A stretch of 64,000 nucleotides of DNA from Neodiprion pinetum (GCF_021155775.2 NC_060233.1:4506501-4570500), one strand, 5' to 3'; shown: positions 1 to 12,717, counted from the first letter of the stretch. The notes: generated from the letters alone by a model not told the origin. Made by a program: numbers and translations.

Positions 1-3000
1 TGAATAAAAGGGATTTATTATGTATAATAACAGGACGCGGCGGGATTAAGGGAAGTGGAAACGGGGTAACAAAATAAATAATAGAAGCATTAAACATTAT
101 TAATCACTTAACAAAATAACTAATGTATAATAATAATAATAATAATAATAATAATTATAGCCAAGTGTCTACGTATGTATGAACGTATTCGTATGTATAC
201 GTAATAAGTAAATGTATGAATAATTACAAACACAGGTAAATTTTTCTGGCACGATTGTTCGCAGAGAACGGGGAAAAAAAAAAAAATTTCCGTGCACGAT
301 ATTATCGTTATGTGTGTTTTTTCTCCTTGTCGTTATATATGTATATATAAATACAATATTTTTCAGCTCTCAACTGCAGAGATTTCTTCTTCGAATGGCT
401 CCGATTTTCAATATTTGCAAGTACAACACGCAACTACAATAATTGGCAAACTGTCGGAAGAGGTGAGAGAAAAAAAAAAATGGTTTAAACGTAATTTCGT
501 TTTTCTTGAAATCTTTGCAAATTTTTTTTTTTTTTTTTCGTCGTCTTTTGTTTTTTGTTTTACTACATTCACCCTATCCGAACCGTTCAATTAGCAATAA
601 AGGATTTCCATTACTATTTGCGGCGTTGATCGGAATGGAAAACTGGTTTAATGCAAGTTCGAATTTTCATTCCTTCCGTTGAAAATTTTCACGGGTCCGT
701 AACATTTAAAAGAGAGATAATAAATTGTCAAGCCTGTTATTTACGGGCAAGTAAAATGGCAAACGAGAGAGCAAGTAAGTTCGTACAAACTTAATAAAAA
801 AACAAAAGTTGAAAATAAGAAAAAAACCAAGAAACTTAATCACTAATTAATGTCTTAATAATGCTCGGCTATTAAACGGGATAAAAAGAAGAAACAAATT
901 TAAAGTAAATGAGATACAATTCGACGTTCAAAAATATACACAATCTTTGTGATCCGATGTGTTCTAATATGTTACATACAAGTGTATAATAATATAATTT
1001 TTGCTAACGAGACGAGAAATGGCCCGAATATTGTAATGCTTGTATATGTATATATATCATTATAATACCTGTGTACGCGTTTTCACACCTTTAAATAATT
1101 TACTAGCCTATCGTGCACCGTAATGCCCTGATATACAGTTGATTTTATAACTAACGTTATTACTACCATTATTAATAATAGTATCATTATCGTAACTGTT
1201 AACGTTATTATTAAGAAAAATTGTTGACAACGCTGGCAGTTTTTTTTGTTTTTTTTTTTTTGTTTTTTTTGATTTCCTTTTTGCATCGACGAAACTTAAA
1301 TAAATTGACAAACACACATACATAGTTTAACATTTCGTGTTACTCGTTATAAATTGGCTTTTCAAACGATGTGTAATTAATCAAGGATTTTTCTCGAGAA
1401 AGTACATTTTTGCTTACACATTTTTTTTTTTTTTTTTTGTATATTAGTTTTTTTTTTGTTTTTTTTTGTTTCTTCGAGAGACCTTCTACCAGGAGGTCCT
1501 CGGTCACTTATTAGAAGAAAAATAAATAATCTCGGAACCGTATCCACATCGATAACCAGATCGAAAGTATTTGTCATCGCCCTCTGCTTTTTTATAAACT
1601 TTTTTTTAACGGCTCGCGCAGAAATTTATTGCAAAACATTCATGCAGTATTTCGATAAACAGTCGGGTACAACAGTAGTAAAAACTGTCCCCAATTTTGC
1701 GTAACCATTGTAATACGTTACACAGTATGTTTCTTTTTTTTTTCATTTCTTTTCTTTTTTATATACATCTACGATATGTTATTATAATATTGTGCACATT
1801 ATGCGGAGTAAAATTTAATAACATGACGTATAAATTTGCAGAATACGTGCACAATAATGACTAACTTTATTTATCAAACCTCGAGATGTTGTTTTTAAAA
1901 AAGTTTCGAAGCTTTTCGCAAAATTTTTTCACGTTAATATACGTTTTCTGTCAATGGATATATGTATATATGCATGTATATATGTATTTATATAGTCTTG
2001 TATCAAAAAATATTTCATCTCGTTTATCATCACAGTAATGGACCACAACTTGTATTTTTGTTTTCGCGTGTCAGCTAATTAGTCAGTCAAACATCGCGGG
2101 AGATGTTTTTTTTCTTTCTTTTTTTTTTCATATTTGCGTAGCGCGTATTTTAACGTATGTTAAACATGAGCGCAGATATGATTTTGATAGATTACAATTA
2201 AACAACTAGTCAATGGAATAATTTTGCGAACAGCTTCGTGTTACGGTCAAATTTTTCGGTATTTTTAATTTTTATTTTTTAATTTCTTTTAATCGTATTT
2301 ACTTACGTACCTTGTACAATATACACTCAAATTTCGTTGAATAAAAACAAAATATTTTTCTAATTGGTATAAAAATTTCATTCGCAATTGAACGCGAGAT
2401 AATTATGTCCGATTTCATTTTATATATTTTGTTTTACGCCGCATTTAGGTTACTAAAAAAAAATTTGATTCGTCGATAGAAAAGTGTAAAGGAGCCGTCA
2501 CGGGTCGATTACAAAATACGTGTATTAATCGAGTTTGAGATAAAACAAATTAGACTTAGGTAAAAATAAAAAAAAAAAAAAAAAAAAACACAGATAATAT
2601 AATAAGATAAAATAATGGTGCACGAGAGTTAGTAGGTAAAAAAAAAAAAAGAAAAAAAGAAGAAAGAAAAACATCCGCGATCAATCGCGATTATGCAGGA
2701 TCGATTGAACTTACGTGAAATTTACTACAAGTGTCCTGGTAGCAAGATTTGGCACTGCAGACTTGCGCGATGGAAATTTCTCGAACAAGTTTAGCTATGT
2801 AATAAAAAATTAACGAAAAGAAAAGAATTACAAAAAAAAAAAGAACGAAGTTCAATAAATTATTATACGGATATTAATATATTAAGGATCACAACGTCGG
2901 AGCATTATTATGAACATAAGATAGAATATTTACAGCTGTTTACTTTAATATGTTAACCTCGGAGAGCTTATTATAGAAATTAATTCATACTTAATTCCTA

Positions 3001-3019
3001 CATCGTGTTTATGATAGTG

Positions 3020-3053
<34 letters not shown>

Positions 3054-4164
3054 TAGAAATAGAAATACGACCAGAAAAGGTCATCTAATTAAATTCCTCA
3101 CACAGCGTCGTGTCACGTTTCTTACGCGTTACGTTTTACGTATGTAGTTTTAGCGGAATGCTTGCGTTTTTTGTTTTGTTTTCATTTTTATTTGTTTCCA
3201 TGTTTCTGTTTCGCTGATTTCTTGTTCAGGTGGGGGAAATTTTTCTCCAACTTTACCTTTATCTCACATCCTATCCCTCTGCGCATGTGTATTGTTATAT
3301 AATTATTAAAAATTGCGTTAATTTTTGAAAATGATTAATCAATGTACCGACGAATAAAATTGTTTTAATACTCTTCTATGCAACGTATCGTCGATTAAAG
3401 TTACCGAGTGAATTCAACTGCAGTGTTTGTTTTCTTTCATTTTTTTTGCGTTTTTTTTTTTATTTATTACTTAGCAGATTCCAAAGCATACGCGAACACC
3501 TGGAATTCCGACGTCACAGACTATAATGAACTTTTTCAACGTGAAAATTAAGCTCGCACGACGAGTCGTTGACCAAAAATCTTGTCATTTCTCAATCGAG
3601 CACACAGTACGGAATTCGCGAGTGTTTAAATTTTCATCCATCTATCGAATGGCGAATAAAACTGGCTGGTCAAAGTCGCCAAGTGGATAAAACTAGCCGT
3701 AATGGCGGCCATTATCGGCCGCCATTCTCATTGCCTATCGTCACGGCGTATTTGCTGGCTGAAAGAGGTCGCGAAATCATTTTATTAGTAGAAAAAAAAA
3801 AAAAAAAAAAATACAAACTCGAAACTTTACCACGAAATGTTTCAATAATGACTTTGAATTTTTTTTTTTATCTTCTCCATGCGATGCTAACACAGCACAA
3901 GAGTACCAAGAGTTATTCAAACATGAAAATTTCATAATCTACGACGTCAAAACGCTGCGTGATTTTTGAAAGCTTATGTTATGGAACCGACTCAATTGTA
4001 ACCAGCGGTAAAGCGTGTATTGTAAAATGATATGCAGACAGAGGTGTAGGTGACACCGGATAAGAGGTTAAAAACATCGATTTTCATAACCTATTTTCAT
4101 TTCTTTTCGTTATCCTCCTTCCGTTCGATTATTTCCGATTATGAAAAATTCGAATAACACAAAA
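1..4164. other. AT-rich intergenic DNA downstream of klu
   Basis: No gene recognised. Holds (AAT)n at 128-155 and 3020-3052, long A or T runs (for example 1423-1438, 2570-2588, 3791-3810) and many short low-complexity frames. Distal klu poly(A) sites may lie here, for example near 3460. Confidence 0.6.
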
Positions 4165-4348
4165 AAGAATCCTACATTTCTCAACAGCTTTATTACACCG
4201 TGTGTAATAAATTCTACGTTTCGTTATATTGGGTACCCCCATACTCAGCCCTTGGCAATATGATGATAACAATAATAACAATAACAACAATAATAATAAT
4301 AATAATAATAGTTAAAACCGCAATAAGGGGTTATTAAACACATATATA

Positions 4349-4351
<3 letters not shown>

Positions 4352-4391
<40 letters not shown>
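4352..4391. repeat. (AT)n microsatellite
   Basis: About 20 AT units, within the predicted klu 3' UTR. It can fold on itself in RNA. Confidence 0.9.
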
Positions 4392-4394
<3 letters not shown>

Positions 4395-4834
4395 TATATT
4401 ATATACACACATATATATGTATATATATATATACATACACGCACATATAATACTGTAACGATGTTGCAATATACACATGTATATATTATACACATGTATA
4501 AGAAATACGAAGTATGTTTATCAGAAATATGTATATCGTATACGTAATCATTCGGTTGTGTGTCCATTAATGAAAAGCAACAGACACGAATAAATTCGAT
4601 GATCTCGTCTCGATCAAGATCGTTAGTCATCACCACCGTAAACGTGCAACGATCGTACAAAAATTTATAATAATAATAATGATAATAATGATAATAATGA
4701 TAATAATATTCACAACACAGAGTGAAGTATAAAGATTGTAGTGAGTAGAAAGAAGTAACAGTATAATATCGGTATAACGATAACGATAATGAACGTCGTC
4801 GTTAAAATCATCAGCAATATGGATAATAATAGTA

Positions 4835-4836
<2 letters not shown>

Positions 4837-4872
<36 letters not shown>
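4837..4872. repeat. (AAT)n microsatellite
   Basis: Twelve trinucleotide units 34 bp past the klu stop; on the transcript strand it reads (ATT)n. Confidence 0.9.
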
Positions 4873-4905
4873 CGTCAGCATCGACCACCGAACCCTCGAC
4901 AAACG

Positions 4906-6483
4906 TCATTCCATTTTCCACTCCATCTTGACGTTCGCTGATCCGGCCGATGGCGAGGGTGCGCCATGATTCTGCGACGGTGAAGGAGGACTGCCCTCGG
5001 GTGTGCCAATTTCACTCTTCAACGGCTGTCCGTCAGGATACCTGGCGTGGGTCCGCATATGCCGTGTTATCATGTCCCTTCGACAAGCGGCGTAAGGACA
5101 CTGAGGACACTTGTAAGGTTTCTCGCCTGTATGGGTACGCTGATGAGTGCTGAGGTGATCGGACCTGCTGAATACCTGTCCGCATACGCGGCAAGTGTAC
5201 GGTTTTACACCTGTATGGAGCCGCATGTGTCTGGTTAGCATGTCCGACCTGGCGAAACTACGTTTGCAAACATCGCAGAGGTAAGCCTTTGCCGAAGCGT
5301 CCTGGGGACCCTGACGACGATGACGCGAAGCCATGTGCTTTGCGAGACGATCGTGAAGGCTGAACATCTGACCGCAAACCGGACACACGTAAGCGACGTC
5401 GGCACCGGGCGGCATCTCCTCGACAACGGGTGACACCTCCAAGTTGTACCTTACGGCAACGCTCTCCTTGGTAGTTGGTGAGGCAACGTCGCCTCTTACG
5501 ACCGGAACGCTAACCGATCCTCGAGTTACGATACCGGGTGGTAGGATATGAATGGGATGCGGTCGTCCTCCGATCCCCTTCTTCATCGACAGATCGAGCG
5601 GCGAGTCCTGAGCCGGTCCGCTCGACGACGTCGACGTCGTCGTTGTAGTCTTCGTCGTCGTTGTCGTCGTCGGTGCCGGCGACGTCGTCGCCTCGTTCTC
5701 CAAGGATCCACTCCTCGAAAGCGGGGGTGGAATCGGCGAGGGTCGTTCCCACCCCGGAACGTCGGAATCGGAATGACTCCGTCGTCTGAACATGTCCGGC
5801 AGGTACTTCGTGTGGAGGTAGTGCTCGAAGCTGTAGGACGACGGTGATACCGGCGTAAGAGGAGTCAACGACGCCGGTGTCAGAGGCGTCAACGGCGAGG
5901 CGGGGGAGGGAAGAAGCAACGAAGGTGGCGTCGCGCAATGAACGCAGGCGCAACCGGCGTACCTCAGAGCCGGATGGTAGCTTGATAAAGTCAGGTTCCG
6001 ACGATGAGCTCCAACGGCCGTTCCCAAACCCTGAACGGAACCCGGCGGATGATCCTCCTCGACCCCGGTTCCAGCCTCGTCCTTCAGACGGAGCGGGGAG
6101 AAGTTTAGACGTCCGGGACTGCAGTCGGCCAAGGGTGACCTCGACGATCCGAAGACCTCCTCGTCCTCCTCGGAGACGGTGGTCGAACCCTCGAACCTGA
6201 AAACCTCGCCCTCGTTCGGCGAGCTCCGATGAGCCTGAAGTATGTCGAGGACCTGTGACAACCGCTTTCGCTTGCGATGACGGTGGTTCCGGTTCGCCGT
6301 CGCTGACAGGGTGTTGTTGTTCGTACAGGGTGGCGGCTTCGCCGGTCCGGGGGGCGCTGCGGCGTCCTCCACGGCGCTCTCGGCCATCGTCATCGGCGAC
6401 GCGCGGCACCCGCCGCCAAGGCCCTTCCTTATTTCTACCGCTACACCCTCCGAGGCTACCACCGTACTGCCTCCCACCTCGTC
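4906..6483 (-). CDS. klu: klumpfuss-like C2H2 zinc-finger transcription factor, last coding exon (partial)
   Basis: The minus strand encodes 525 residues then TGA at 4906-4908. Counting from the first exon codon (GAC at 6483), four C2H2 fingers lie at residues 365-388, 401-423, 429-451 and 457-479. The last three are joined by TGVKP and TGEKP linkers, and their helices (RSDMLTR, RSDHLST, RRDMITR) resemble EGR/WT1 fingers that bind G-rich DNA. The finger block matches what I know of insect klumpfuss, a nuclear regulator of neural and bristle precursor fate. Other visible parts are a basic stretch HRHRKRKR at 67-74 (possible nuclear signal), a proline-directed SPLTPLTPASLTPLTPVSP run near 195-213, a Thr/Ser-rich linker at 267-288, and PLDLS at 295-299, which fits the PxDLS CtBP-binding consensus and suggests repression. 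The open frame runs past 6483 only into intron, where it starts with TTG, so the true N-terminus is either in an upstream exon or at Met 31 or 33. Met 33 (ATG at 6387-6385) has A at -3 and G at +4. Family is certain; the exact orthologue is likely. Confidence 0.85.
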   Translation of the reverse strand, partial: DEVGGSTVVASEGVAVEIRKGLGGGCRASPMTMAESAVEDAAAPPGPAKPPPCTNNNTLSATANRNHRHRKRKRLSQVLDILQAHRSSPNEGEVFRFEGSTTVSEEDEEVFGSSRSPLADCSPGRLNFSPLRLKDEAGTGVEEDHPPGSVQGLGTAVGAHRRNLTLSSYHPALRYAGCACVHCATPPSLLLPSPASPLTPLTPASLTPLTPVSPSSYSFEHYLHTKYLPDMFRRRSHSDSDVPGWERPSPIPPPLSRSGSLENEATTSPAPTTTTTTKTTTTTSTSSSGPAQDSPLDLSMKKGIGGRPHPIHILPPGIVTRGSVSVPVVRGDVASPTTKESVAVRYNLEVSPVVEEMPPGADVAYVCPVCGQMFSLHDRLAKHMASRHRRQGPQDASAKAYLCDVCKRSFARSDMLTRHMRLHTGVKPYTCRVCGQVFSRSDHLSTHQRTHTGEKPYKCPQCPYAACRRDMITRHMRTHARYPDGQPLKSEIGTPEGSPPSPSQNHGAPSPSAGSANVKMEWKME

Positions 6484-6519
6484 CTGGAACAGCAAGTTTT
6501 TTCACACAACGATTAGTCC
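6484..6519 (-). promoter_or_regulatory. splice acceptor and branch point before the klu coding exon
   Basis: Read on the minus strand, ttgctgttccag ends in AG (6485-6484) immediately before GAC GAG GTG. A consensus-like CTAAT branch motif sits about 28 nt upstream, at 6516-6512. This is why I start the exon at 6483 and not at the non-ATG codon 12 bases further up. The acceptor is phase 0 if the exon begins with GAC. The pyrimidine tract is weak because it is broken by a run of A. Confidence 0.65.
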
Positions 6520-9500
6520 TCTATTTTTTTTTTTCTTTCTTTTTCTTTACAACGAAACGACGATAGGCGTTGCGTGTTGAGTTACAGAAAGCAAAAAAAA
6601 ATAGAACGATATTGCATAGCTAGTATTTTTCCGACTGTTTTTAATTACTGTTGTTGCTGTTTTTATTGTTATTATTATTGTTATTATTATTTGTTTCAGG
6701 GTACAAATTTACGTCCATCGGTTTTAGCGAGGTGTGAAAAACGTCAAATCATGATTAGAAACAGCCTGAATTTTGAATTCCTATATTTTATATATTCTCT
6801 TATTTTTCACAGAATAATCTAATAAACAATACAGGCTACAATTTTCGATTATTTTTACAAATAGGAAAAACGTATATTTTTTTTTTTTTTTTTCTTCTTT
6901 CGCCAGGTTTGAAAAGTTTCATCAAATTCGTACATATGTCTGTGAAAGTTTGATATCCGAAGATAATTATGTAAAAATGCAATCAGTGAAAAATGATTCA
7001 CCAAGTTGCTCACATGCATTCCTCTCGATATACACATACATAAAATATATACCACTTTAAAACAAGTGTTAAAAACACTAAAATCTTGACGGAAAAGCGA
7101 TCGATCAACGCTTCCTTCGAACAGATTGATTGTCAAAGACCGGTGTGATCGTTCGACGGAAGTCTTTTAACTTCCGATCTTCCAACTTCTACCTATACAT
7201 TAGTACACGTATAAATCGTTTCAACGTCGCAGAGTTGCGGGACAATGTTAGTTATAAAAATATAAATGTGTATGTGTGTGTGAAAGAAAAAAAAAAAACA
7301 TTCTCCCTGACTCCGATCGGCCGATCCAATCGTTCGGTGCCCGGTTTTTTCCTGTCCCTAGGCTGTGACCCCCTCGTCCCGCGTATCGAATACCAGACCG
7401 TAATCGTGGTAGGTATAATTGCGGAGGCTCGGAGGTATAACACAGTTTCTTTGGCCATACCGATCGGGGATCGATGATCGTCGCGCGATCGTCTCGATCA
7501 GCGTCCGGGCGCCGCGTCGATCGCATCGCGATGTCGAGTCGCGGATTCACCGATCATCAAACGGAATCGCCAGACTCGAGGATGAGAGGTTGTGGGAAAC
7601 CAAGGTCAACGTTAATCGCTAGTCGGTAGATGGGATAGAGATCCCAAAGAAAATTATGGCGATACGTCGAATTCTTACGGAAAGACGTGGCAAGGAAAGA
7701 AAAAGAAGAAGAAGAAGAAGAAGAAGAAGAAATCACGAACACCGATCAGAGATCAAAATACACCTGTTCAATGGTTCAAGGATCCAATGGAAATGGTCAG
7801 TCAATTATAACCTTGAAATATTAGGAAATGACGACCGACTTTACGATTAGTTCACGCTTCAACGACCGGGCAACGACGATTAGTTATACAAGAGTTGCGA
7901 TATTGAACTCGGGGGGAAAGTTTTTCGAAAGACTTGGCAATACTGTACAAACTGTTTTCCATGGGGTGTTTTTCTTTTATCATTTTCTTTTTATTTTCTT
8001 TCTTTTTTTTCTCTTGGTTTCTTACATACAGTTCGGCAGCTCATAATAACATGCACGTATTGAATTAATGTTATTTTATTCCAACGTTCGTTGTTTATTT
8101 TTGTTTTTCATTGACTATATTATTTCTTCCCCGTTCTTCTTCGTGTACAATTTGATTGATTATGACCCACCGGGAGGCGATTCGGATTCACCAAGAAAGT
8201 GTTGACCCTAGGTGCGTGTTCGATGACACAACGTCGGTTTTTCCATCTTCCTATTTTTCTTCCTCTCGGTAAAAATTCGTGAGTGTTAAATGATACCGAA
8301 GGTAGGTGCCCACCATATCCGTGCATAGAACGGCAATTTATCATAAGTTTGAGTAAACTGAGAAGGTAGCTGTATCAAATAAGAGAATATACAGGTATAC
8401 ACTGTATAAAGATAAATAGGCAGATACAATATTTTGAAATTTGAATACGATCCTGGACTATAAGCGGTGTCTACGCAACTATCCGCATGCGCGTACAATA
8501 ATAAACGTTTGGTAGTAAATCACTCGTATAATATTTGACGCGTCGTAACTAATACCGTCCCATTATTTTCTCTCCATAGGCGTAAAAATTTTATTTCGCT
8601 TCTTCGCTTCTCCCGTACAACGTGTTACAACGTTATACGAATATCCTTATTACACATTCGCGGGATTCGTACAGGCCAAGTGGTTATTATCGTCGTAAGG
8701 TTGCGCATCCATGCGGGGGGAGGGAAATGGATACTTTTACGCGTTACAACGACACACGTGTCGGTTGGGAAAGAAGATAACAAGACGACAAGTCGCAAGC
8801 CTGGATAAGAGAGAACAACGTTGCTGGAAAGGGAAACGTGCGCGAGAAAAAACAAATAAATAAAATAAATGAAAAAAATAAAGGGAAGAAAAACTACGCA
8901 ATGGAAACTAAGAAGAACTGGAACTTGAACGTCGGGTTAAATGCAGTATAAATGAATTCTGCATCCGTTCCTCATTTCGCACGGCTTACCGCACGTGACG
9001 GACGCTGCATAGCACCGAGGTAAATAATGCGATATGCGAATAGCGCTTAGGACACAGGTACACGTATGTGTATGTATATCCACACGTGGTACGAATCCAG
9101 TATTACGGAATTACGATGGGTATGAGAGTTTTCTTCTCGTATGTATACCAGCTATGTTTGTATCGCTAAGCTCTGGAACCTGCAGACTGCTGCTGCAGGT
9201 TGCACATTGCAAGTGCGGACAGGCTGGTGCAGCAACAGGTATATCTATCGTTGGACAGAGGGAAAAACTTGCCTCAATTTATATAGACAGTCGCGACAGG
9301 TGCGACGGAATGTGATTTTCTCTTAAGCAATTCTGCGCTCCATGCTGGAACGCAACGCAACGCAACGCCTTCGCAGTTTCTGCAAACTCCAACTGGAAGC
9401 AGTATTTTCAGAAAAGGATCTCGCGGGTGCGTTAATTCGCCTCAAACTGTTCAGCAAGCGGAACACTGAGAGAATAAATTCGCAGAATATCTTCCCCAAG

Positions 9501-11025
9501 TCGTTTGATAAACCGAGATTCGATCCGCCGCTGCGGCGTGCAAAAATCTCGACACGTGCCTAACTTTGATGAAAAATTGCGAAAAAAAAAAAAAAAAAAA
9601 AAAAATTTCACGGAAGCTGAATGGTAGAATAATGCAGCCGCGTGCAAACCGCACTACGAACGCGGAAAACTTAATCACGCCGTACCGTTTCAATGATAAG
9701 TTGCAGTTAGGCGGCTGCCTGCCTTACTGATCGATCGCACCCGAAGCGCCACTTATGACGATATTTATATTTACCGTTCTTACTGGCAATTGCACAGCAG
9801 CAGCAACAGCAGCAGAGTGGCGGCGGCTTATTAACAATACCTATACCTATATATTACCCGTACATACACGTATGTATATAATAGGTTATAGGTAATAGGC
9901 AAGGAAAAGAAATTACACGTGCAAACGTGCATCGTTGTTGTTGTTGTTGTTGTTGTTGTTGATGTTGTGCCTACCGAACTGCACAACACGCGGAGATAAA
10001 TCAAATACATCGATTGCTTCGCATTTTCTTTTATTTTGCAGCTTTTTAAATGAATACACTCAACACGTTTTTGCCGCGAACGGTGATTGACTGATTTAGA
10101 AAAAAAAAAAAAAAATTTAATCCAAATAATTGCCTTAAACCTATTATTGTTATTATTGTTCGATTATCATAAAATGTGATCTCTGAACAATTTTCCGAGA
10201 TAATTCATATAAATTTTGAAAATATCTAAACTCAATTCTTTTGGTCGTCAAAAACGATGAGTTTCATTTTATACATGGGAGATAAATTCGAGTCTCATGG
10301 ATCGTTCGATCACGAGTACAAATTATTTTCATTGTGCAATAAACTGCAGTTATTTATTGGCGATCCGGAGTTTTTTACTCGCGGTATGTTTCAGTCACGC
10401 AACGGATGTGAAGTTAGTGCTTGACGTTACTGTAACAATGCATGTTCGAGAAGAAAAATGTTTGTTTTGCACAATTAAAATTGTCCGACATTTCTTTAAA
10501 TCATACCGAACCAAACATACGCATATTTTTCAATGGCAAAATAACGAATTTCTTCCCGATGTTTCGTGACGTTGAACGTTGCCAACCTCAACCTCTCGAA
10601 AAAGAGATAAAAAGAGTTCGTGGTGAACGCATTCTCCAAATATGTCGATGAAAAAATTGTTTTCAAAATACGATCCTTAAAAAAAAAAAAAATCATTCCG
10701 CAATCAATCCTACGTTCAAATTTCTGACTTTCGAATCTCAACTACAACAATCATCACTAATCTCGCGTAAATATTTTTAATTTTTATCAACAACGACAAT
10801 TTCCAACAGCAACGTTTATCCTAACGAAAGATTGATATAAAAAAATATACACTTTATCAATTTTATAACACGACGACGATTTCAAAATACGACGAACATC
10901 GGTTTGCTAAATTTTGAACAATTCGAAATTCGACTAACGATGGTTAATTTTTTCCTCAATAACCGAATCGACTCGAACGTTGATGTCCGGTAATCCAAAG
11001 ACGGAAATCGGGGTGATCCGCGATT
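6520..11025. other. non-coding DNA, probable klu intron
   Basis: No convincing exon. Contains a GAA tract (7702-7732), a TTG tract (9934-9967), poly(A)/poly(T) runs and a moderately GC-rich patch at 7310-7560. A possible degraded family C piece begins near 10411 (gaagttagtgcttgacgtta). Confidence 0.5.
9177..9201. other. perfect 9-bp hairpin
   Basis: AACCTGCAG and CTGCAGGTT flank a 7-nt loop. Too short for a typical miRNA precursor; may be a chance or regulatory structure. Confidence 0.35.
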
Positions 11026-11829
11026 CTAAAGCAACGCCGAAAACCCTTGTCCAGGTCTTCCTGGAATCGGGTTCAACGTAACGCCCGTCAGAGGCACCTG
11101 TAACAGCGACTCGCGACCGCCGGACGAAGAGGAACGGAACAGGTTGAGATGCACGCGTGGGTGGGGCTGATCTTTTCTCCCGTACGATCCGGACTCCCGA
11201 CCGCGTTCAGCGAAGGGTTCGAGGTTCGAAAGAGAGCGTTCAAATCGGGTCAAAACCGTGTTGGAAAAGACGGAAACCGGGTCCAAATAAATATCACGGA
11301 TAATTTCGGGCGACTTTTGGCGGCGATAACTCCGCGCCTTTGGATTGTCGGAATAATTTCCGGGGCGTTTTTGCAAATTTCTGACACTGGATACCCGAGT
11401 CCGGTTTAAACCCGTCGCTGGTAACTCTCCGAGATCCCGATGATGCGAGAGCCTCGGGGCAGACGAGATCGGCTGCTGTTGCTGCTGCTGCTGCAGCGGA
11501 ACCAGCGATGCTGCTACCAAAAAACCCGCCGCCTCGCTACCGAAGACCCGTGGAAGAGATGAGGAAGACCTGGAGCTCCTGCGAGAGGGGAATAAGATCA
11601 CGGATTCTCTTCCTTCTCTCTTTCTCTTCTTGCTCTCTTTTTCTATCTCGGCGAGAGTCCGTCGACTTGCATCCATCGAACCGTGCAGCCGCCGGCAGCT
11701 TCCTATAATACGACACCGCGCGATACCGATCCACGTGCATAAATATGAAATGGATTCAAAATCTATATGCATTCCGCATCCACGATTCACGGTTTCTATT
11801 GTACGAGCAAGTTTTTCTAGTAGAGACAA
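11026..11829 (-). other. long open frame of unknown status
   Basis: A 267-codon open frame in an unusually GC-rich patch inside AT-rich DNA. The first codon is TTG; the first ATG is about 20 codons in. The translation is Arg/Ser-rich with a run of eight glutamines from a CTG/CAG repeat and shows no domain I recognise. The plus strand of the same patch is also open in pieces, as expected by chance in GC-rich DNA. It could be a UTR or coding exon of an unrecognised transcript, or simply non-coding. I see no convincing acceptor and donor pair. Confidence 0.2.
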
Positions 11830-11870
11830 AAGAAAAAAAAAAAAAAAACAACAACAACGAGGTCAAAGAC

Positions 11871-12203
11871 AGTAACGTTACGGTAACGATGCGCGTTTGG
11901 GAAAAATTAGCGAAATTTTTGAAATTTATTAATGCAGTTTGTAAACGAAATATACACTAATTTTGAAGAGCCAACTCTTTTAAAGTCATCCTGCAATTGC
12001 AGAGTACTGATTTTTTTGCAAGATTTATCGTTAAGTTAACGTTGACTAACTTCAGCCTCGTGCAACTTCAGGATTGATTGAAATTCAGGAATTATTCATA
12101 ATTAAAGGAAAACGTACGGATGTTGTACAGATTAAACTTTCTCAAAATCGTAAATCAACGAGTTTTGTTTAGATACGTTTATTACGTTAACGTTACTAAC
12201 TTC
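11871..12203. mobile_element. family C repeat (C1), tentative
   Basis: Bounded by agtaacgttacggtaacg and gttaacgttactaacttc as imperfect inverted ends. An internal gactaacttcagcctcgtg (12043-12062) matches C2 and C3 termini. Possibly two overlapping copies. Confidence 0.45.
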
Positions 12204-12661
12204 AATACCTACTGTAGAAAAAAAAGCCACATCGGAATAAAAACTATACATTTACTTCTTTTTTTTTTTTATTCACGTAAATAGAAAGCGATCTCTTTTA
12301 ACCGATTTCGGTTAAATATTACAAGTTCCAACTGTAACCCTTGAGTTTTTATTTTCCTGCAAGGAAGAATATAATTAGCTGAACAATCAAAAATTTCAGT
12401 GTTAATATAATGAAGAAAAATAAAATTTTTGCAAATTTGATTACAACTATTTACTCTACACACACAAATCGCGGTGAAAATTTTTTTCTTCTATTTTGTT
12501 TTATCTTCGTACACGTAAGCGAGAGTGGTATATTTTTCTATTTTTGACGTTCGGAAAAAATTCCCTATTCGAGGTATAAAATTTCCCGCAGGCTGAAAGT
12601 TGCTTTTACAGACAGACCAAGTCGACGATCGCGTGTCTCGCGAAACGGCCTTTTGATACAT

Positions 12662-12717
12662 AGAGAGCTGTTAAGCATGCGGCTCGGTTGTTGTACAGCC
12701 GAGGGTATGAGCTCTCT
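12662..12717. other. imperfect 56-nt hairpin
   Basis: The outer stem AGAGAGCT / AGCTCTCT (8 bp) encloses an inner stem CTCGG / CCGAG with an 11-nt loop. The length is near that of a small precursor, but the internal loop is large. Confidence 0.3.

Larger units (their letters stand above)
4165..4905 (-). other. klu: predicted klu 3' UTR with poly(A) signal
   Basis: Downstream of the klu stop on the minus strand, the first good AATAAA lies at 4194-4189. It is followed within about 25 nt by a U/GU-rich stretch (cttttttgtgtt), so cleavage near 4165-4180 is expected. The roughly 730-base UTR would contain an (ATT)n tract and a 40-bp (AT)n tract. More distal AATAAA sites exist (for example near 3460), so a longer alternative UTR is possible. 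Confidence 0.4.

Noticed and set aside
5510..6505. 331-codon frame on the minus strand in a second frame over klu
   Set aside because: It overlaps the zinc-finger exon in another frame, crosses the splice acceptor, and is Arg/Gly/Ser-rich without a domain. It is a shadow produced by GC-rich coding sequence.
5548..6580. Plus-strand frames opposite klu
   Set aside because: Antisense shadows rich in Arg and Pro with no independent signals.
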